Position numbers and translations under genes: made by a program. The notes under the pieces were generated by a model. It was not told where the DNA came from, made no database searches, and saw only the letters and a list, made by a program, of their open reading frames with translations. 64,000 bases of DNA from Reinekea sp. G2M2-21 (GTDB lineage: Bacteria > Pseudomonadota > Gammaproteobacteria > Pseudomonadales > Natronospirillaceae), in assembly GCF_015687175.1 (NCBI RefSeq), contig NZ_JADPQG010000002.1:744001-808000 (forward strand). The letters run 5' to 3'. Positions within the stretch are counted from its first letter, which is position 1. Each line of letters starts with the position of its first letter. Below, piece by piece: positions 28,153-37,385 of this stretch.

Positions 28153-28611
28153 TCAACCGTGTCCGGTACTGCCAAACCCACCGGCACCTCGTTCGGTGTG
28201 TTCAAAGGTATCGACGATATCAAAGCTGGCTTGTACAACTGGCAACAGAACCAGCTGTGCGATGCGATCCCCCGGCTCAATGGTGAAGCTGTCCTGACCC
28301 CGGTTCCAGCAAGAGACCATCAGCTCACCCTGATAATCTGAGTCGATCAGTCCAACCAGATTCCCCAGTACGATACCATGCTTATGACCCAAGCCTGATC
28401 GGGGCAGGATGGTCGCTGCTAAGCCTGGGTCTTCGATGTAGATAGCCAAGCCGGTTTTAATCAGCTCCGTTTGTCCGGGCTCAAGTGTTAACGGCGCATC
28501 CAGTACAGCCCGCAGGTCCATCCCTGCAGATCCATCGGTCCCGTAACTGGGCAATGGAATCTCAGTGCCGACACGTGGGTCGAGGATTTTAAGTTGCAGT
28601 TTATGCGTCAT
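28153..28611 (-). CDS. dut: dUTP diphosphatase
   Basis: A 152-residue trimeric dUTPase making dUMP and pyrophosphate. The five motifs are visible: [45 protein letters not shown] and the C-terminal [11 protein letters not shown] that closes over the substrate. It overlaps the end of coaBC by 11 bp and so is translationally coupled to it. Confidence 0.97.
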   Translation of the reverse strand: MTHKLQLKILDPRVGTEIPLPSYGTDGSAGMDLRAVLDAPLTLEPGQTELIKTGLAIYIEDPGLAATILPRSGLGHKHGIVLGNLVGLIDSDYQGELMVSCWNRGQDSFTIEPGDRIAQLVLLPVVQASFDIVDTFEHTERGAGGFGSTGHG

Positions 28612-29848
28612 TAGTTGTATCCATCGTGGTTAATTGGTTGAGAATAAATCGGGCGACGTCGAGTTTGCTGGCCGGTCCAAAGGTTACGGTTTGAGATGCC
28701 GTGACCCAGAGTATTTCGTTTTGGTCGGCGCCGAAGCCAATGTCCTGTCGCGACACATCATTGGCGACGACGGCGTCGACGTTTTTTTTAGTCAGTTTTT
28801 TATGCGCGTAGTCCGCAACATTCTGTGTTTCTGCAGCGAACGCGATGACTCGTTCTGGACGCTGTGGATGCTGCGCGACCGTGGCAATAATGTCTGGGTT
28901 CTCTTGCAGTGTGAGGTTTAAATCAGTTCCCTGACCGTCTTTTTTCAGCTTCTGGTTCGCCGCTTGTGCGGGTCGGTAGTCAGCTACGGCGGCGGTGCCA
29001 ATAAAAACATCGCAGGAATCCAGCTGCGCCAAGGCTTCGCGCAACATATCGTCTGCGCTGGTGACGTTGATACGCTGAACGCCAGCGGGCGTTGGCAAGT
29101 TCACTGGTCCGGCGATCAATGTGACGGATGCGCCAGATTGAGCCGCGGCCTCTGCCAAAGCAAAGCCCATTTTTCCGCTACTGTGGTTCGACAGATAACG
29201 AACCGGGTCGATGGCTTCTCGGGTAGGCCCGGCGGTGATGACTATGTTCTGATTGAGCAGCGATTGTGATGGCTGCATCAACGACAAACTCATTTCAAAC
29301 AATTGATTGGGTTCAAGCATGCGTCCGAAGCCCACATCACCGCAGGCCTGCTCACCACTGGCGGGTCCGAACACCTGCAATTCCGGCAACGCTTCCTGAA
29401 GTGAGGCCAGGTTTTTCTGAGTGACCGGGTTGAGCCACATTTTTTCATTCATGGCCGGTGCCAGCACGATGTTAGCGGTCGTTGCCAGACATAATGTCGT
29501 GAGCAGGTCGTTCGCCATGCCGGCGTTCATGCGCGCAATGAAATCCGCAGTGGCCGGCGCAACGATTAACAGGTCCGCCCACCGAGCCAATTCAATATGG
29601 CCCATGCCCATTTCGGCATTTTCATCCAGCAAACTCTGACTGACAGGGTTGCCAGACAGGGCCTGCAGAGTAAGCGGGGTGATAAATTCGGTGGCGGCGG
29701 GTGTCATGACAACGCGGACTTCGGCTCCGGCTTTACTGAATAGTCGTACCAACTCTGCAGATTTATAAGCGGCAATGCCACCGGTAATGCCTACCAGCAC
29801 GCGTTTGTTCTTTAAGGACTGTTGGCTTTGCGAAGATAGTGCGTTCAT
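28601..29848 (-). CDS. coaBC: Bifunctional phosphopantothenoylcysteine decarboxylase/phosphopantothenate-cysteine ligase
   Basis: A 415-residue flavoprotein of coenzyme A synthesis. The CoaC half (about 15-190) has [16 protein letters not shown], the active His in [11 protein letters not shown], and APAMNEKMW; the CoaB half (about 205-415) has [25 protein letters not shown]. Length and domain order are normal. It is first in the coaBC-dut unit and divergent from radC. Confidence 0.97.
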   Translation of the reverse strand: MNALSSQSQQSLKNKRVLVGITGGIAAYKSAELVRLFSKAGAEVRVVMTPAATEFITPLTLQALSGNPVSQSLLDENAEMGMGHIELARWADLLIVAPATADFIARMNAGMANDLLTTLCLATTANIVLAPAMNEKMWLNPVTQKNLASLQEALPELQVFGPASGEQACGDVGFGRMLEPNQLFEMSLSLMQPSQSLLNQNIVITAGPTREAIDPVRYLSNHSSGKMGFALAEAAAQSGASVTLIAGPVNLPTPAGVQRINVTSADDMLREALAQLDSCDVFIGTAAVADYRPAQAANQKLKKDGQGTDLNLTLQENPDIIATVAQHPQRPERVIAFAAETQNVADYAHKKLTKKNVDAVVANDVSRQDIGFGADQNEILWVTASQTVTFGPASKLDVARFILNQLTTMDTTNDA

Positions 29849-30016
29849 AGACTATTAAACATCCGATCAATTAATTCGCGGGCTTAGAGCCGGGTAACCG
29901 TTGTTGAGTTCCTGCGCGAATTTGCTATCGTGGCGGCAACGTTCCGGCGCAGCTCAGGATGGGCAGAATACCACAGCTCGGAACGGATTGGATTGTTGCC
30001 AACAAAAGGAATGACC

Positions 30017-30691
30017 ATGTCTATTAAACAATGGCCTGAAGCATTGCGGCCAAGGGAAAAACTATTGGCCCAAGGGGCTGCCACTCTGTCTGATGCCGAG
30101 CTGTTGGCCATCTTTTTGCGAACCGGGATCCCCGGGTTGGATGCCGTTGGGTTAGCACAGTCGATCTTAAATCGCTTTGGCAGTCTGGCGCAGTTGTTTG
30201 CCGCCGACCAGCAGCAGTTCTGTGAAAGCCAGGGATTAGGGCCAGCGAAATTTGTGCAATTGCAGGCGGTACTGGAAATGGGGCGCCGGTATCTTAAGGC
30301 CGATTTATTGACCCGGCCGTCTTTAACTTCACCTGCCGATACCCGTCAGTTTCTGCTGGCGCAGATGAGCGGATTGAAGAGTGAACAATTTGGCTGCATC
30401 TGGTTGAACGCTCAGCATCAGGTGATTAAATTTGAAACACTGTTTAACGGCACCATTGACAGTGCTGCGGTGTATCCCCGGGAAGTGGTCGCTGCTGCGT
30501 TAGGTTGCAACGCTGCAGCGGTCATTCTGGCGCACAACCATCCGAGCGGCATCGCAGAGCCCAGTCAGGCGGACCAGATGATTACCCAGCGGCTTGAAAA
30601 GGCGTTGCAGACCATCGATGTTCGGCTTTTGGATCATATGGTCGTCGGCCAGGGGATTGTCGTCAGCTTTGCGGAACGAGGGCTGCTTTAG
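30017..30691 (+). CDS. radC: RadC-family JAB/MPN protein
   Basis: A 224-residue protein with an N-terminal helix-hairpin-helix region and a JAMM metal site in LAHNHPSGIAEPSQAD; SFAERGLL ends it as in E. coli RadC. The family was named for DNA repair, but that role is disputed. The start is ATG 30017 behind AAAAGGA (MSIKQWPEALRPREKLL matches pseudomonad RadC); the frame from 29930 is an extension into the coaBC promoter region. radC is usually next to coaBC and rpmBG, as here. Confidence 0.95.
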   Translation: MSIKQWPEALRPREKLLAQGAATLSDAELLAIFLRTGIPGLDAVGLAQSILNRFGSLAQLFAADQQQFCESQGLGPAKFVQLQAVLEMGRRYLKADLLTRPSLTSPADTRQFLLAQMSGLKSEQFGCIWLNAQHQVIKFETLFNGTIDSAAVYPREVVAAALGCNAAAVILAHNHPSGIAEPSQADQMITQRLEKALQTIDVRLLDHMVVGQGIVVSFAERGLL

Positions 30692-30793
30692 TCCCGCAAA
30701 GAAGTCAGTATAATGAGCGTCTCCCTGGGGAGGGTACGCTTTGTAAGGTCTTGTAATCAAAGCGGAATCAGAACAAAAAAACAGCAATATCAC

Positions 30794-30822
30794 TTGAGCT
30801 TGGACCTTTGTTCTGGTATAAA
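30794..30822 (+). promoter_or_regulatory. Sigma-70 promoter for rpmB-rpmG
   Basis: TTGAGC (30794-30799), 17-bp spacer, TATAAA (30817-30822). It lies about 255 bp before rpmB. The long 5 prime leader (to 31076) shows no ORF or named RNA; a CGCTTTG / CAAAGCG stem at about 30739-30763 may end radC transcription. Confidence 0.6.
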
Positions 30823-31076
30823 TCGCGCCTCTTTGAATCAGGGCCCCAGGTCCCAACGATTTTAGTTTGAGTTTTAATCGTTTTGAGCATCGCATACAAA
30901 CCGGTTAAAGCGCTGTTTTAGTCTCACGCGAACTGTTGTAAAACTGTTAGTGCGGAGACAATCAGTCATCTGATGATGTTACTGCACTGTAAACGGCTCG
31001 TGCTGAAATCTAAAACTCCTGTGGTCGAATTAACTATTGTTGAATGCGGTGTCACCGACAACTGGAGGCGACAGAA

Positions 31077-31313
31077 ATGTCTAGAGTTTGCCAAGTTACA
31101 GGTAAGCGTCCTGTAACCGGGAATAATGTTTCCCACTCACAAATTAAAACTAAGCGTCGGTTCTTACCGAACCTGCACACTCACCGTTTTTGGGTTGAGG
31201 GTGAAAAGCGCTTCGTTAAACTGCGTGTATCTTCAAAAGGTATGCGTGTCATCGACAAGCGTGGTATCGAATCAGTATTGGCTGATTTGCGTGCCCGTGG
31301 TGAAAAAGTTTAA
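31077..31313 (+). CDS. rpmB: Large ribosomal subunit protein bL28
   Basis: A 78-residue ribosomal protein, full length. [20 protein letters not shown] and the basic core match bL28, and C6 is the only cysteine, so this is the zinc-independent form. ATG 31077 follows GGAGG. rpmG follows after 12 bp. Confidence 0.98.
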   Translation: MSRVCQVTGKRPVTGNNVSHSQIKTKRRFLPNLHTHRFWVEGEKRFVKLRVSSKGMRVIDKRGIESVLADLRARGEKV

Positions 31314-31325
31314 GGAGCCTGACTC

Positions 31326-31484
31326 ATGGCACGTGATTTGATCCGTTTAGTAAGTTCAGCTGGTACTGGTTATTTCTATACCACTGACAAGAACAAGCGT
31401 AATACTCCAGACAAACTGGAATTCAAAAAGTACGACCCTAAGGTTCGTAAGCACGTTATGTTCAAAGAAGCTAAAATCAAGTAA
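31326..31484 (+). CDS. rpmG: Large ribosomal subunit protein bL33
   Basis: A 52-residue ribosomal protein: [36 protein letters not shown], ending in KEAKIK. It has no cysteines, so it is the C-minus, zinc-independent paralogue type. It is co-transcribed with rpmB and followed by a strong terminator. Confidence 0.98.
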   Translation: MARDLIRLVSSAGTGYFYTTDKNKRNTPDKLEFKKYDPKVRKHVMFKEAKIK

Positions 31485-31503
31485 TTGATTTAGATTCTCG
31501 AAG

Positions 31504-31528
31504 AACCCGGTTTATACCGGGTTTTTTT
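31504..31528 (+). terminator. Terminator of rpmB-rpmG
   Basis: AACCCGGT / ACCGGGTT stem with loop TTAT and a T7 run, about 20 bp after rpmG. Confidence 0.92.
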
Positions 31529-31572
31529 ATGCCTGCCGTATTCTGCGACGGGATGATTGGGAGATAAGAGAG

Positions 31573-32088
31573 CTATCGAATTGATCTGATAATCTCTACC
31601 AGTGTTTCCAGCTTGCGATTGGACAACTGGCGATAGTCAAAGTAAGGCGAAACGATCAGCTTGGCGGTTCGGTTGAGGTAGAAATGCTCATTAACCGCGT
31701 CACAGCGCGCCAACAGTCCCAGATGTTCTGCGTAGGACTTACCGGTGATGAGGTGTATAGCTTTAGAAGACTTGCCCAGTAGCGGCTGTGAAAACAACAG
31801 GGCCTGTTTACTGCCGCGCTGTAACAGACGGCCTTCGCGATACTGTTGCCATTCACCTTCAAAGCCAGGTTCAAGCTGGTGCATCAGTTTGGCGTATAGA
31901 TTGAATATTTTTCGCCAGTGGTTACCGGTTTGCTGCACGATGGACGCAATGTCCCCTGGCTTCATCGGTTGCAGGTCTGAATGTCTGGGATGCTCGTACA
32001 CACCCGGAGTGTTGCCGATATAAACGGCGAATTCAAATGCAGGGTCACCATAGCCAGAATGATTCGGTGGCATGTTGCGTATGGGCAT
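31573..32088 (-). CDS. Conserved protein of unknown function (DUF6942-like)
   Basis: About 171 residues from ATG 32088; the open frame continues to a TTG at 32148 and neither start has a good RBS. Recognisable stretches are FAVYIGNTPGVYEHPRHSDL, TGNHWRKIFNLYAKLM, LITGKSYAEHLG and LIVSPYFDYRQLSNRKLETL, which resemble a small gammaproteobacterial family seen in Vibrio relatives. No catalytic motif, signal peptide or membrane segment. Divergent from the acyltransferase gene at 32270. Confidence 0.7.
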   Translation of the reverse strand: MPIRNMPPNHSGYGDPAFEFAVYIGNTPGVYEHPRHSDLQPMKPGDIASIVQQTGNHWRKIFNLYAKLMHQLEPGFEGEWQQYREGRLLQRGSKQALLFSQPLLGKSSKAIHLITGKSYAEHLGLLARCDAVNEHFYLNRTAKLIVSPYFDYRQLSNRKLETLVEIIRSIR

Positions 32089-32269
32089 ATTGCGTGTCTG
32101 TTTGATCTTAGAAGCTATGATTCTGCCTGAAAGCTCCGGCCACACCAATTGTTATACAGTCGTCCTTTCCATTTTGGAATTGATTATTTCACTTGCAGGG
32201 CGCAGACATTAAACTAACCATTCGTAAACTGTTGAAAAATTGATCGTCTTTGAGGGAGTGACAAACGAC

Positions 32270-33034
32270 GTGGTAATCGCGACTTTTCGAACCATACTGT
32301 TTTATCTGGCCAGTGTGCCCTTTACGATGATCTGGGCAGCCATCTTTGGCCTGTTTGCCTATTTGATTCCGTATCCAACCCGTTACCATGTAGTTATTGG
32401 CGGTTGGGCTAATGTGATGCACTTTTTTACGGTCTATCTGTTGGGTATTCGGGTGCGGGTACACGGTCGGGAGAACATCCCCGAACAGGCGTGCGTGATC
32501 ATCTCGAATCATCAGTCTGCTTGGGAAACCTACTACATGCAGCATTTGTTCAAGCCACAATCCCAAGTAGCCAAAGCCAGCCTGCTGAAAATTCCGTTAT
32601 TTGGCTGGACCTTTGGCATGATGAAGCCGATTGCCATTGATCGAAGTAATAAGCGTCAGGCCATGGCACAAGTGATTGAGCAGGGTTCGCAGCGTATTGC
32701 TGAAGGTTGTTCGGTACTCATATTTCCCGAGGGAACGCGTTCAGAGCCTGGCTATCCATTACCATTCCGAAAAGGCGGTGCTGTGCTGGCAAAAACGGCG
32801 GGCTGTGCCATTGTGCCAGTCACACACAATTCCGGTTCATTCTGGTTAAACAAATCATTCGCTAAAAAAGCGGGCGTAATCGATATCTTTGTACATCCGG
32901 CAATCGAAACCAAAGATCGGGATCCGGTTGAGCTGATTGTCGAAGCTGAGCGAATAATTACAGCCCAGTTGTCAGCGATCTCAGATCGAAATGATCGGAT
33001 TTTGCATCAGGAAAACGAACAAGCGACCGTGTAG
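32270..33034 (+). CDS. 1-acyl-sn-glycerol-3-phosphate acyltransferase (PlsC family)
   Basis: A 254-residue membrane acyltransferase making phosphatidate. GTG 32270 follows GAGGGAG; a TTG frame 10 codons earlier precedes that RBS. A membrane segment spans about 8-35; motifs are ISNHQSAWET (the NHx4 box with Glu in place of the usual Asp, as in pseudomonad homologues), KPIAIDRSN, FPEGTRSEPG and VPVTHNSG. An arm-like AAGCGACC / GGTCGCTT hairpin lies across the stop codon, without a T run. Convergent with the DsbA-like gene. Confidence 0.93.
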   Translation: MVIATFRTILFYLASVPFTMIWAAIFGLFAYLIPYPTRYHVVIGGWANVMHFFTVYLLGIRVRVHGRENIPEQACVIISNHQSAWETYYMQHLFKPQSQVAKASLLKIPLFGWTFGMMKPIAIDRSNKRQAMAQVIEQGSQRIAEGCSVLIFPEGTRSEPGYPLPFRKGGAVLAKTAGCAIVPVTHNSGSFWLNKSFAKKAGVIDIFVHPAIETKDRDPVELIVEAERIITAQLSAISDRNDRILHQENEQATV

Positions 33035-33072
33035 GTCGCTTATAAGTAAGGATGCTGGCGCTAAATGAATAT

Positions 33073-33810
33073 TTAGCGTTGCGAATCAATGGCTGCCTGA
33101 ATCTGTTCAATCGGGTAGGCCCCTTTCAGGATCTGATCACCCACAATAAATGCTGGCGTACCGGTAATTCCGAGTTGTTGCGCCAAGGTCGACGTCTGCT
33201 GCAGATGCTGTTTCACGTCTGGATGATCCAGCTTAGCTTCCACGGTACTGCGATCAATACCTACTTTTTTCACGACTTTCCAGATATCGTCAGCGGTTTT
33301 GAGGCTGTTAACGGATAATAGTGCCCGATGCAGTGCTTCATACTTATCCGGTTCAGTCAGGTTTACCGCTAAGGCAATTTGAGCGGCAAGGTCTGATGTT
33401 TCGGTCAGAATAGGCCACTCTTTATAGACAACTTTCAGGTCAGGATTATTGGCCACCAGCGTTTGTAAAACCGGGTTAACGCGCTTGCAATAACCGCAGT
33501 TGTAATCGAAAAACTCAATCAGCGTAACAGTGCCTTCTGGGTTGCCGCCAACCGGATCTATCGCATTGTTGAACAGCATGTCTTTCATGTCGCTGAGTGC
33601 AGCGGACTCTTTTTCAGCCTTTTCCAGTTCGGCGCGTTCCTGCAGCAGATAGATAGCGTCCGCGATGATTTCCGGATTTTCCATGATGTATTCATGGACA
33701 ATCTTTTCAATATCTTCTTTGTTGTAGTCTTCGGCTTGCACGCTGCAGGCGCTGGTGGCGATGACACAGGCTGCCAAAGCTGTGCGCGTCAGAAATTTAG
33801 GTTTAAACAT
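33073..33810 (-). CDS. DsbA-family thioredoxin-like periplasmic protein
   Basis: A 245-residue exported protein of the Com1/ScsC-like DsbA group. The signal peptide is cleaved near SVQA. An N-terminal helical segment (IEKIVHEYIMENPEIIADAI) precedes the thioredoxin fold, with CGYC at residues 105-108 in EFFDYNCGYCKR and the cis-proline loop GITGTPAFIVG. The amphipathic N-terminal helix is used for oligomerisation in ScsC-like isomerases, so this may shuffle rather than only make disulfides. DsbB at 17102 is a possible reoxidant. Confidence 0.88.
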   Translation of the reverse strand: MFKPKFLTRTALAACVIATSACSVQAEDYNKEDIEKIVHEYIMENPEIIADAIYLLQERAELEKAEKESAALSDMKDMLFNNAIDPVGGNPEGTVTLIEFFDYNCGYCKRVNPVLQTLVANNPDLKVVYKEWPILTETSDLAAQIALAVNLTEPDKYEALHRALLSVNSLKTADDIWKVVKKVGIDRSTVEAKLDHPDVKQHLQQTSTLAQQLGITGTPAFIVGDQILKGAYPIEQIQAAIDSQR

Positions 33811-33869
33811 GAATACTCCAAGCGTGGTTATAGGCGTCAGACTCAGGCGATGGTCAGAAGTTCCCGGAC

Positions 33870-34472
33870 CTATTGGCCGAAGCGTTGGGCGCCGGCCAGC
33901 AAAAAATGTCGTTCAGCTTCTGTTGATGATCGCCCCAGTACCTCGTTGCGGTGAGGGTAACGTCCAAAGCGTGAAATAATATCGCGATGCTGTTGGGCAG
34001 ACGAGTAAAACCCTGTAATGATTGCGTCAGCACCGGAAACTTCGGCCTTAATGCCTTCCAGCAGTTTTAAAGCCCGGTCCTGCGCGGCCAGATCTTCGCT
34101 GTGCACCAGGGGGAGCACTGCAAAGGCTTGCTGGCAGGCGGGTAATGACGCAAAGATGCCTTGCTGCCATCCTGCGTCAGCCCAACTGAGCGCTGAAGGG
34201 TCCCAGGCAAAGGCTTCCCGCTTGCCTCTAAAAAGATTGCGACTGAACTGATCAATGACAATGATGGCGGCCAAGATCGCTGGCCCGGTTTCTGGCCAGT
34301 CTTCAGGGATGCCTACCGTGGTCAGCTGGTGATGCAAATGGCCGAAGCGCTGGCGGATTTCCTGATCAACCGAGTCGCCACCGGAAAACCACTTCTTTTT
34401 CTGACTATCGTCGGGTATGGCCTGTTCTCCAAACCAGTAATCCAGAACCTGTTCCCACACAGGCTGGTTCAT
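33870..34472 (-). CDS. DUF924 family protein
   Basis: A 200-residue all-helical, TPR-like protein covering the whole DUF924 domain: VLDYWFGE, KKWFSGGDSVDQEI, IVIDQFSRNLFRGK and IISRFGRYPHRNEVLGR are family signatures. Molecular function is unknown. Its ATG overlaps the stop of the upstream gene (34469) in an ATGA arrangement, so the two are coupled. Confidence 0.93.
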   Translation of the reverse strand: MNQPVWEQVLDYWFGEQAIPDDSQKKKWFSGGDSVDQEIRQRFGHLHHQLTTVGIPEDWPETGPAILAAIIVIDQFSRNLFRGKREAFAWDPSALSWADAGWQQGIFASLPACQQAFAVLPLVHSEDLAAQDRALKLLEGIKAEVSGADAIITGFYSSAQQHRDIISRFGRYPHRNEVLGRSSTEAERHFLLAGAQRFGQ

Positions 34473-36361
34473 GCCTGCTCTGCCATTTCATCAGCAAAGG
34501 TTTTGGGTTTCAGAATCTGACCTGCAATAAACGTCCAGTACACTATCATCAGATCCAACCAGTAGGTGCGTCGCTGCAAGACATCCGCTGCAGACATGGT
34601 AGTGGGGTTCTGTTGCGCACAGCTGACCGATACCTGATCGAACAGTTTATCGCCTTCACTGGAAATTAGGGGTAACGCGGGCAGCTTCCGGGTCTGGTCA
34701 AGCCACTTGGTGAATAGGGTCATGACTTGCTTGTCCCGTGCGGCGTGTTTGCCAGCCGGAATTTTTCCATCGTCAAATGCCCACAGGTCAATTTGTTGCA
34801 GGGTTTGCAGCGCCAGGAATACTGATTTTGCCAATGGCATCATTTTGTGACTGTTGAAATCTTCTGGCCAGAATGGTGCACTGGACGCGCGCCACTTGGC
34901 GATCAGCGGGTTGACGTCTTTGAGTTTCTTAGGTTTTTCGTGCATCCCCAGTGCTTGCTCAATAATCGCTTTTTGAGCGCTTAAGACATCAGACGCCTGC
35001 TTATTGAGAGCCAAAGCATTGGGTCGTTTCTTTTTCTTGGCGCTTTCTGTTGGTGGAACCAGTGCTTCCGGTTTAATCATTAACTCACCCATGCGATCCT
35101 GCAGTGGGATGAGTCGCTGGAACTGTTGCCAGAGTTGTACACCGGCCATTTCAAACAACGGGCCGTCGCCCTGGCGAGTGAACACCTTCTGATAGCCGGT
35201 CGTGGTGGAGAGGACCCAGAGAGCTGGCGATTCGATGCGGAACAGAGCCTGCACTTCGTCGGCTTTTTTCTCACTCTTGGCCTCTTTGGCGACCAGTGCC
35301 GACCAATTCTTACCCCGCACACGCAGCTTACTGCAGAATTCCACAAATTCCGGCCAATCCCGGTATAACAGTTCAAAGCGTTTCTCGATACGCTGTAAAC
35401 GTAGTGCTTCTGAAAATCCAACCAACTCTCTGGCGACGTTGGTGCCCCGGGCATTCTGATGTTCGCGCATGGGCAGAACCCAATTGTTCAACAACATAGC
35501 CCACGGTTTATAGCGATTACGTAAGGCGTTGTACCACTGCACAAAAAGCCCCCAAGTGCGGCTGTAGAAGGTTGAGGCCAGTGGTGTCATGCGCATAGCG
35601 AGCATTCCGACAAACTGTTGCATATTCAGTGCTTCCAGTATCGGCAGGCCCAGTTCCAGTGTGGAGGAGCCCTTTACCCACTGCAGGGGTGTTTGATGCA
35701 CATTCAGAACGGGGTTTTCGACCAGAATGATTTTATCGATTTTGGGTGCGGACAGGTGATCGGCTAATTTCTCGACCATTTGCCAGAGCAGTTCTTCGGT
35801 ATCTTTTTCCAGCGGTAAACCTTCTGGTTTGGCTGTTTTAGGCCACAGGATGGCGGCCGGTGCGAATAAGAAAAGGGCAATGATCAATTGGATCAGCGCG
35901 GGGATAAATTGACTGCCCCAGGTCGAAAAGGACAGTAACGGCAACATTAGCAGAACACCGATAATGGGCAGCAGGATGTAAGTGGCCACGGCGAATGCGG
36001 CAAGAATAATCAGGCTGAGGCGGGTGTCCAGCTCCTCTTCCGGATGGCGGTATTTACTGGCGAAATACTGATCCAGTCCTCCTTGCAGCAAGTGTTTGCG
36101 CACGTCATCTGGGCTGTTTTTCTGGTTCACGGCCAGCGCTTGGGCTTTGATCACCAGACCAGCCTGCGTGAGCTCTTTTCCCAATTTCAGTGCAGCGTCC
36201 TTGTCCATATTCTGTCTCAGGACCGTACGTCGCCCGGCCATCATATCGGCCAGTTGGGTATCGGTTAGACTAAGCTGGTCTTTCAGTGAAAAGCTGACCG
36301 CTGTTTTATTCGTTTCTGGTTTAAAGCCCTCAAACACCAAATGGTAACGTGCGTGTTCCAT
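34469..36361 (-). CDS. Degenerate M48-like membrane protein (pseudo-peptidase)
   Basis: A 630-residue protein. Residues 1-80 form the small ferredoxin-like domain found in front of several gammaproteobacterial membrane proteins (LVFEGFKPETNK, LADMMAGRRTVLRQNMDKDAALKLGKEL in part). Two membrane segments lie at about 115-140 and 150-175. Residues about 195-330 follow the M48 scaffold (LELGLPILEALNMQQFVGMLAMRM), but HExxH is replaced by LAMRM, so zinc hydrolysis is not expected. The rest is helical and unknown. It is coupled to the DUF924 gene. Confidence 0.7.
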   Translation of the reverse strand: MEHARYHLVFEGFKPETNKTAVSFSLKDQLSLTDTQLADMMAGRRTVLRQNMDKDAALKLGKELTQAGLVIKAQALAVNQKNSPDDVRKHLLQGGLDQYFASKYRHPEEELDTRLSLIILAAFAVATYILLPIIGVLLMLPLLSFSTWGSQFIPALIQLIIALFLFAPAAILWPKTAKPEGLPLEKDTEELLWQMVEKLADHLSAPKIDKIILVENPVLNVHQTPLQWVKGSSTLELGLPILEALNMQQFVGMLAMRMTPLASTFYSRTWGLFVQWYNALRNRYKPWAMLLNNWVLPMREHQNARGTNVARELVGFSEALRLQRIEKRFELLYRDWPEFVEFCSKLRVRGKNWSALVAKEAKSEKKADEVQALFRIESPALWVLSTTTGYQKVFTRQGDGPLFEMAGVQLWQQFQRLIPLQDRMGELMIKPEALVPPTESAKKKKRPNALALNKQASDVLSAQKAIIEQALGMHEKPKKLKDVNPLIAKWRASSAPFWPEDFNSHKMMPLAKSVFLALQTLQQIDLWAFDDGKIPAGKHAARDKQVMTLFTKWLDQTRKLPALPLISSEGDKLFDQVSVSCAQQNPTTMSAADVLQRRTYWLDLMIVYWTFIAGQILKPKTFADEMAEQA

Positions 36362-36564
36362 TAATATCGATCCTCAACCGGCATGCTTCGTTATTATTGG
36401 GTAGTAAAACTACCCTAAACCGGCGGTGAATCAAGTGACTTTGCCCCGCTTTGCGCGTTAGTTCGAAGTTTTTGGTGAAATGTGTAACCGCAAGTTTACG
36501 TCAGGAATGGGCATTGCGTTGATTCAGGGGTTTGGTTTTTACATGCGTCGGCTATTTACTCAGC

Positions 36565-36597
36565 AAAAAAACGCCACTGAAAGAGTGGCGTTTTTTG
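36565..36597. terminator. Bidirectional terminator
   Basis: AAAAAACGCCACT / AGTGGCGTTTTTT with loop GAAAG. It terminates the mini malate-synthase gene on the minus strand. The remaining 36362-36564 bp hold no gene. Confidence 0.9.
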
Positions 36598-36624
36598 TTT
36601 CAAACCTGTGATTGGCGTGGCTGT

Positions 36625-37224
36625 TTAACCAATGCGGTACTCTTCACCATCTTTGCCAGTAAAATGCTTGCGCTGATCGACACAACGGCAGATGCGTTGA
36701 CCAGCCCGGTTAGTGGTGATTTCACTGTCTCCACGAACCATGCTGAACCAGTGCGAGTCGGTTTGCTCATCGTTCGCGGCAATCGTGACATCCCCTAAAT
36801 CCATACTCTTGGTTTCGATCTGGATATCGTCAACGTTCGCTTTATCGCGAGATCCGCGTTTGCCATGAGCGTTGAAGATGACTTCGACATGAAAACCATC
36901 TGCATTCTTCAGCACGATAGAAGTCGGGTTTTCTTTGTGGCCACTCAGGGCAACAAATTGTTTAGGTTGCTTTAAACCTGCCTGGCTGCCGTCTTCAAAG
37001 AAGGCCAACAGGTGCTGGTAGTAAACCACATAGTTGCGGACATCTTTGTGGGACCCTTTGGACAGGGGGAAAACCTTATCCAGAAAGTTTTTGGAGTAAT
37101 CCATCATTTGCTGAATGCGCGCATCGTTTAACGAGCTGATCAGCGTGACTTCTTCTTTAATGAAGCTTTCGAATCCTTGGCTAGATTCCATGGCTTGAAG
37201 TGTGCTAGTTGATAAGGCAGTCAT
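36625..37224 (-). CDS. Miniature malate-synthase-G-like protein (non-catalytic)
   Basis: A complete 199-codon gene with an RBS (GAGAG) and terminator. Its sequence follows malate synthase G with large parts missing: residues 17-30 (GFESFIKEEV) resemble the GlcB N-terminus; residues 35-60 (YSKNFLDKVFPLSKGSHKDV, in part) jump to about GlcB 135; SIVLKNADGFHVEV (102-115), RDKANVDDIQIE (126-137) and VRGDSE to GQRI, then FTGKDGEEYRIG follow GlcB to about residue 310. The catalytic TIM-barrel residues of malate synthase (Arg338, Glu427, Asp455, Asp631 in E. coli) are all beyond this end. So it cannot condense glyoxylate and acetyl-CoA. It is divergent from a DUF3612 regulator. Confidence 0.72.
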   Translation of the reverse strand: MTALSTSTLQAMESSQGFESFIKEEVTLISSLNDARIQQMMDYSKNFLDKVFPLSKGSHKDVRNYVVYYQHLLAFFEDGSQAGLKQPKQFVALSGHKENPTSIVLKNADGFHVEVIFNAHGKRGSRDKANVDDIQIETKSMDLGDVTIAANDEQTDSHWFSMVRGDSEITTNRAGQRICRCVDQRKHFTGKDGEEYRIG

Positions 37225-37337
37225 CGTTATTCTCTCATGTCATTTAGTGGTAACGCTCAGCTCTGCGACTTTCCGTTTTACGCTGTTGATTATGCCAAGC
37301 CTAAATCGTTATCGCTTGGTTGGTAGAATAGGGTATA

Positions 37338-37376
37338 TTTCACTACAATTTCACAATAAAAATTTCACAGTGTGAA
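37338..37376. promoter_or_regulatory. TTTCAC triple repeat ending in a palindrome, candidate DUF3612-regulator operator
   Basis: Three direct TTTCAC copies (37338-37343, 37349-37354, 37363-37368); the last is part of the perfect palindrome TTCACAGTGTGAA (37364-37376). It ends 9 bp before the regulator start. ScfR-type regulators such as RamB bind repeated short motifs of this sort; the assignment is inference. Confidence 0.5.
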
Positions 37377-37385
37377 TTTTACAAA

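Noticed and set aside
30692-31076. A small RNA gene in the rpmB leader
   Set aside because: There is one promoter and a weak hairpin, but no terminator before rpmB and no recognised RNA family; it reads as a long 5 prime leader.
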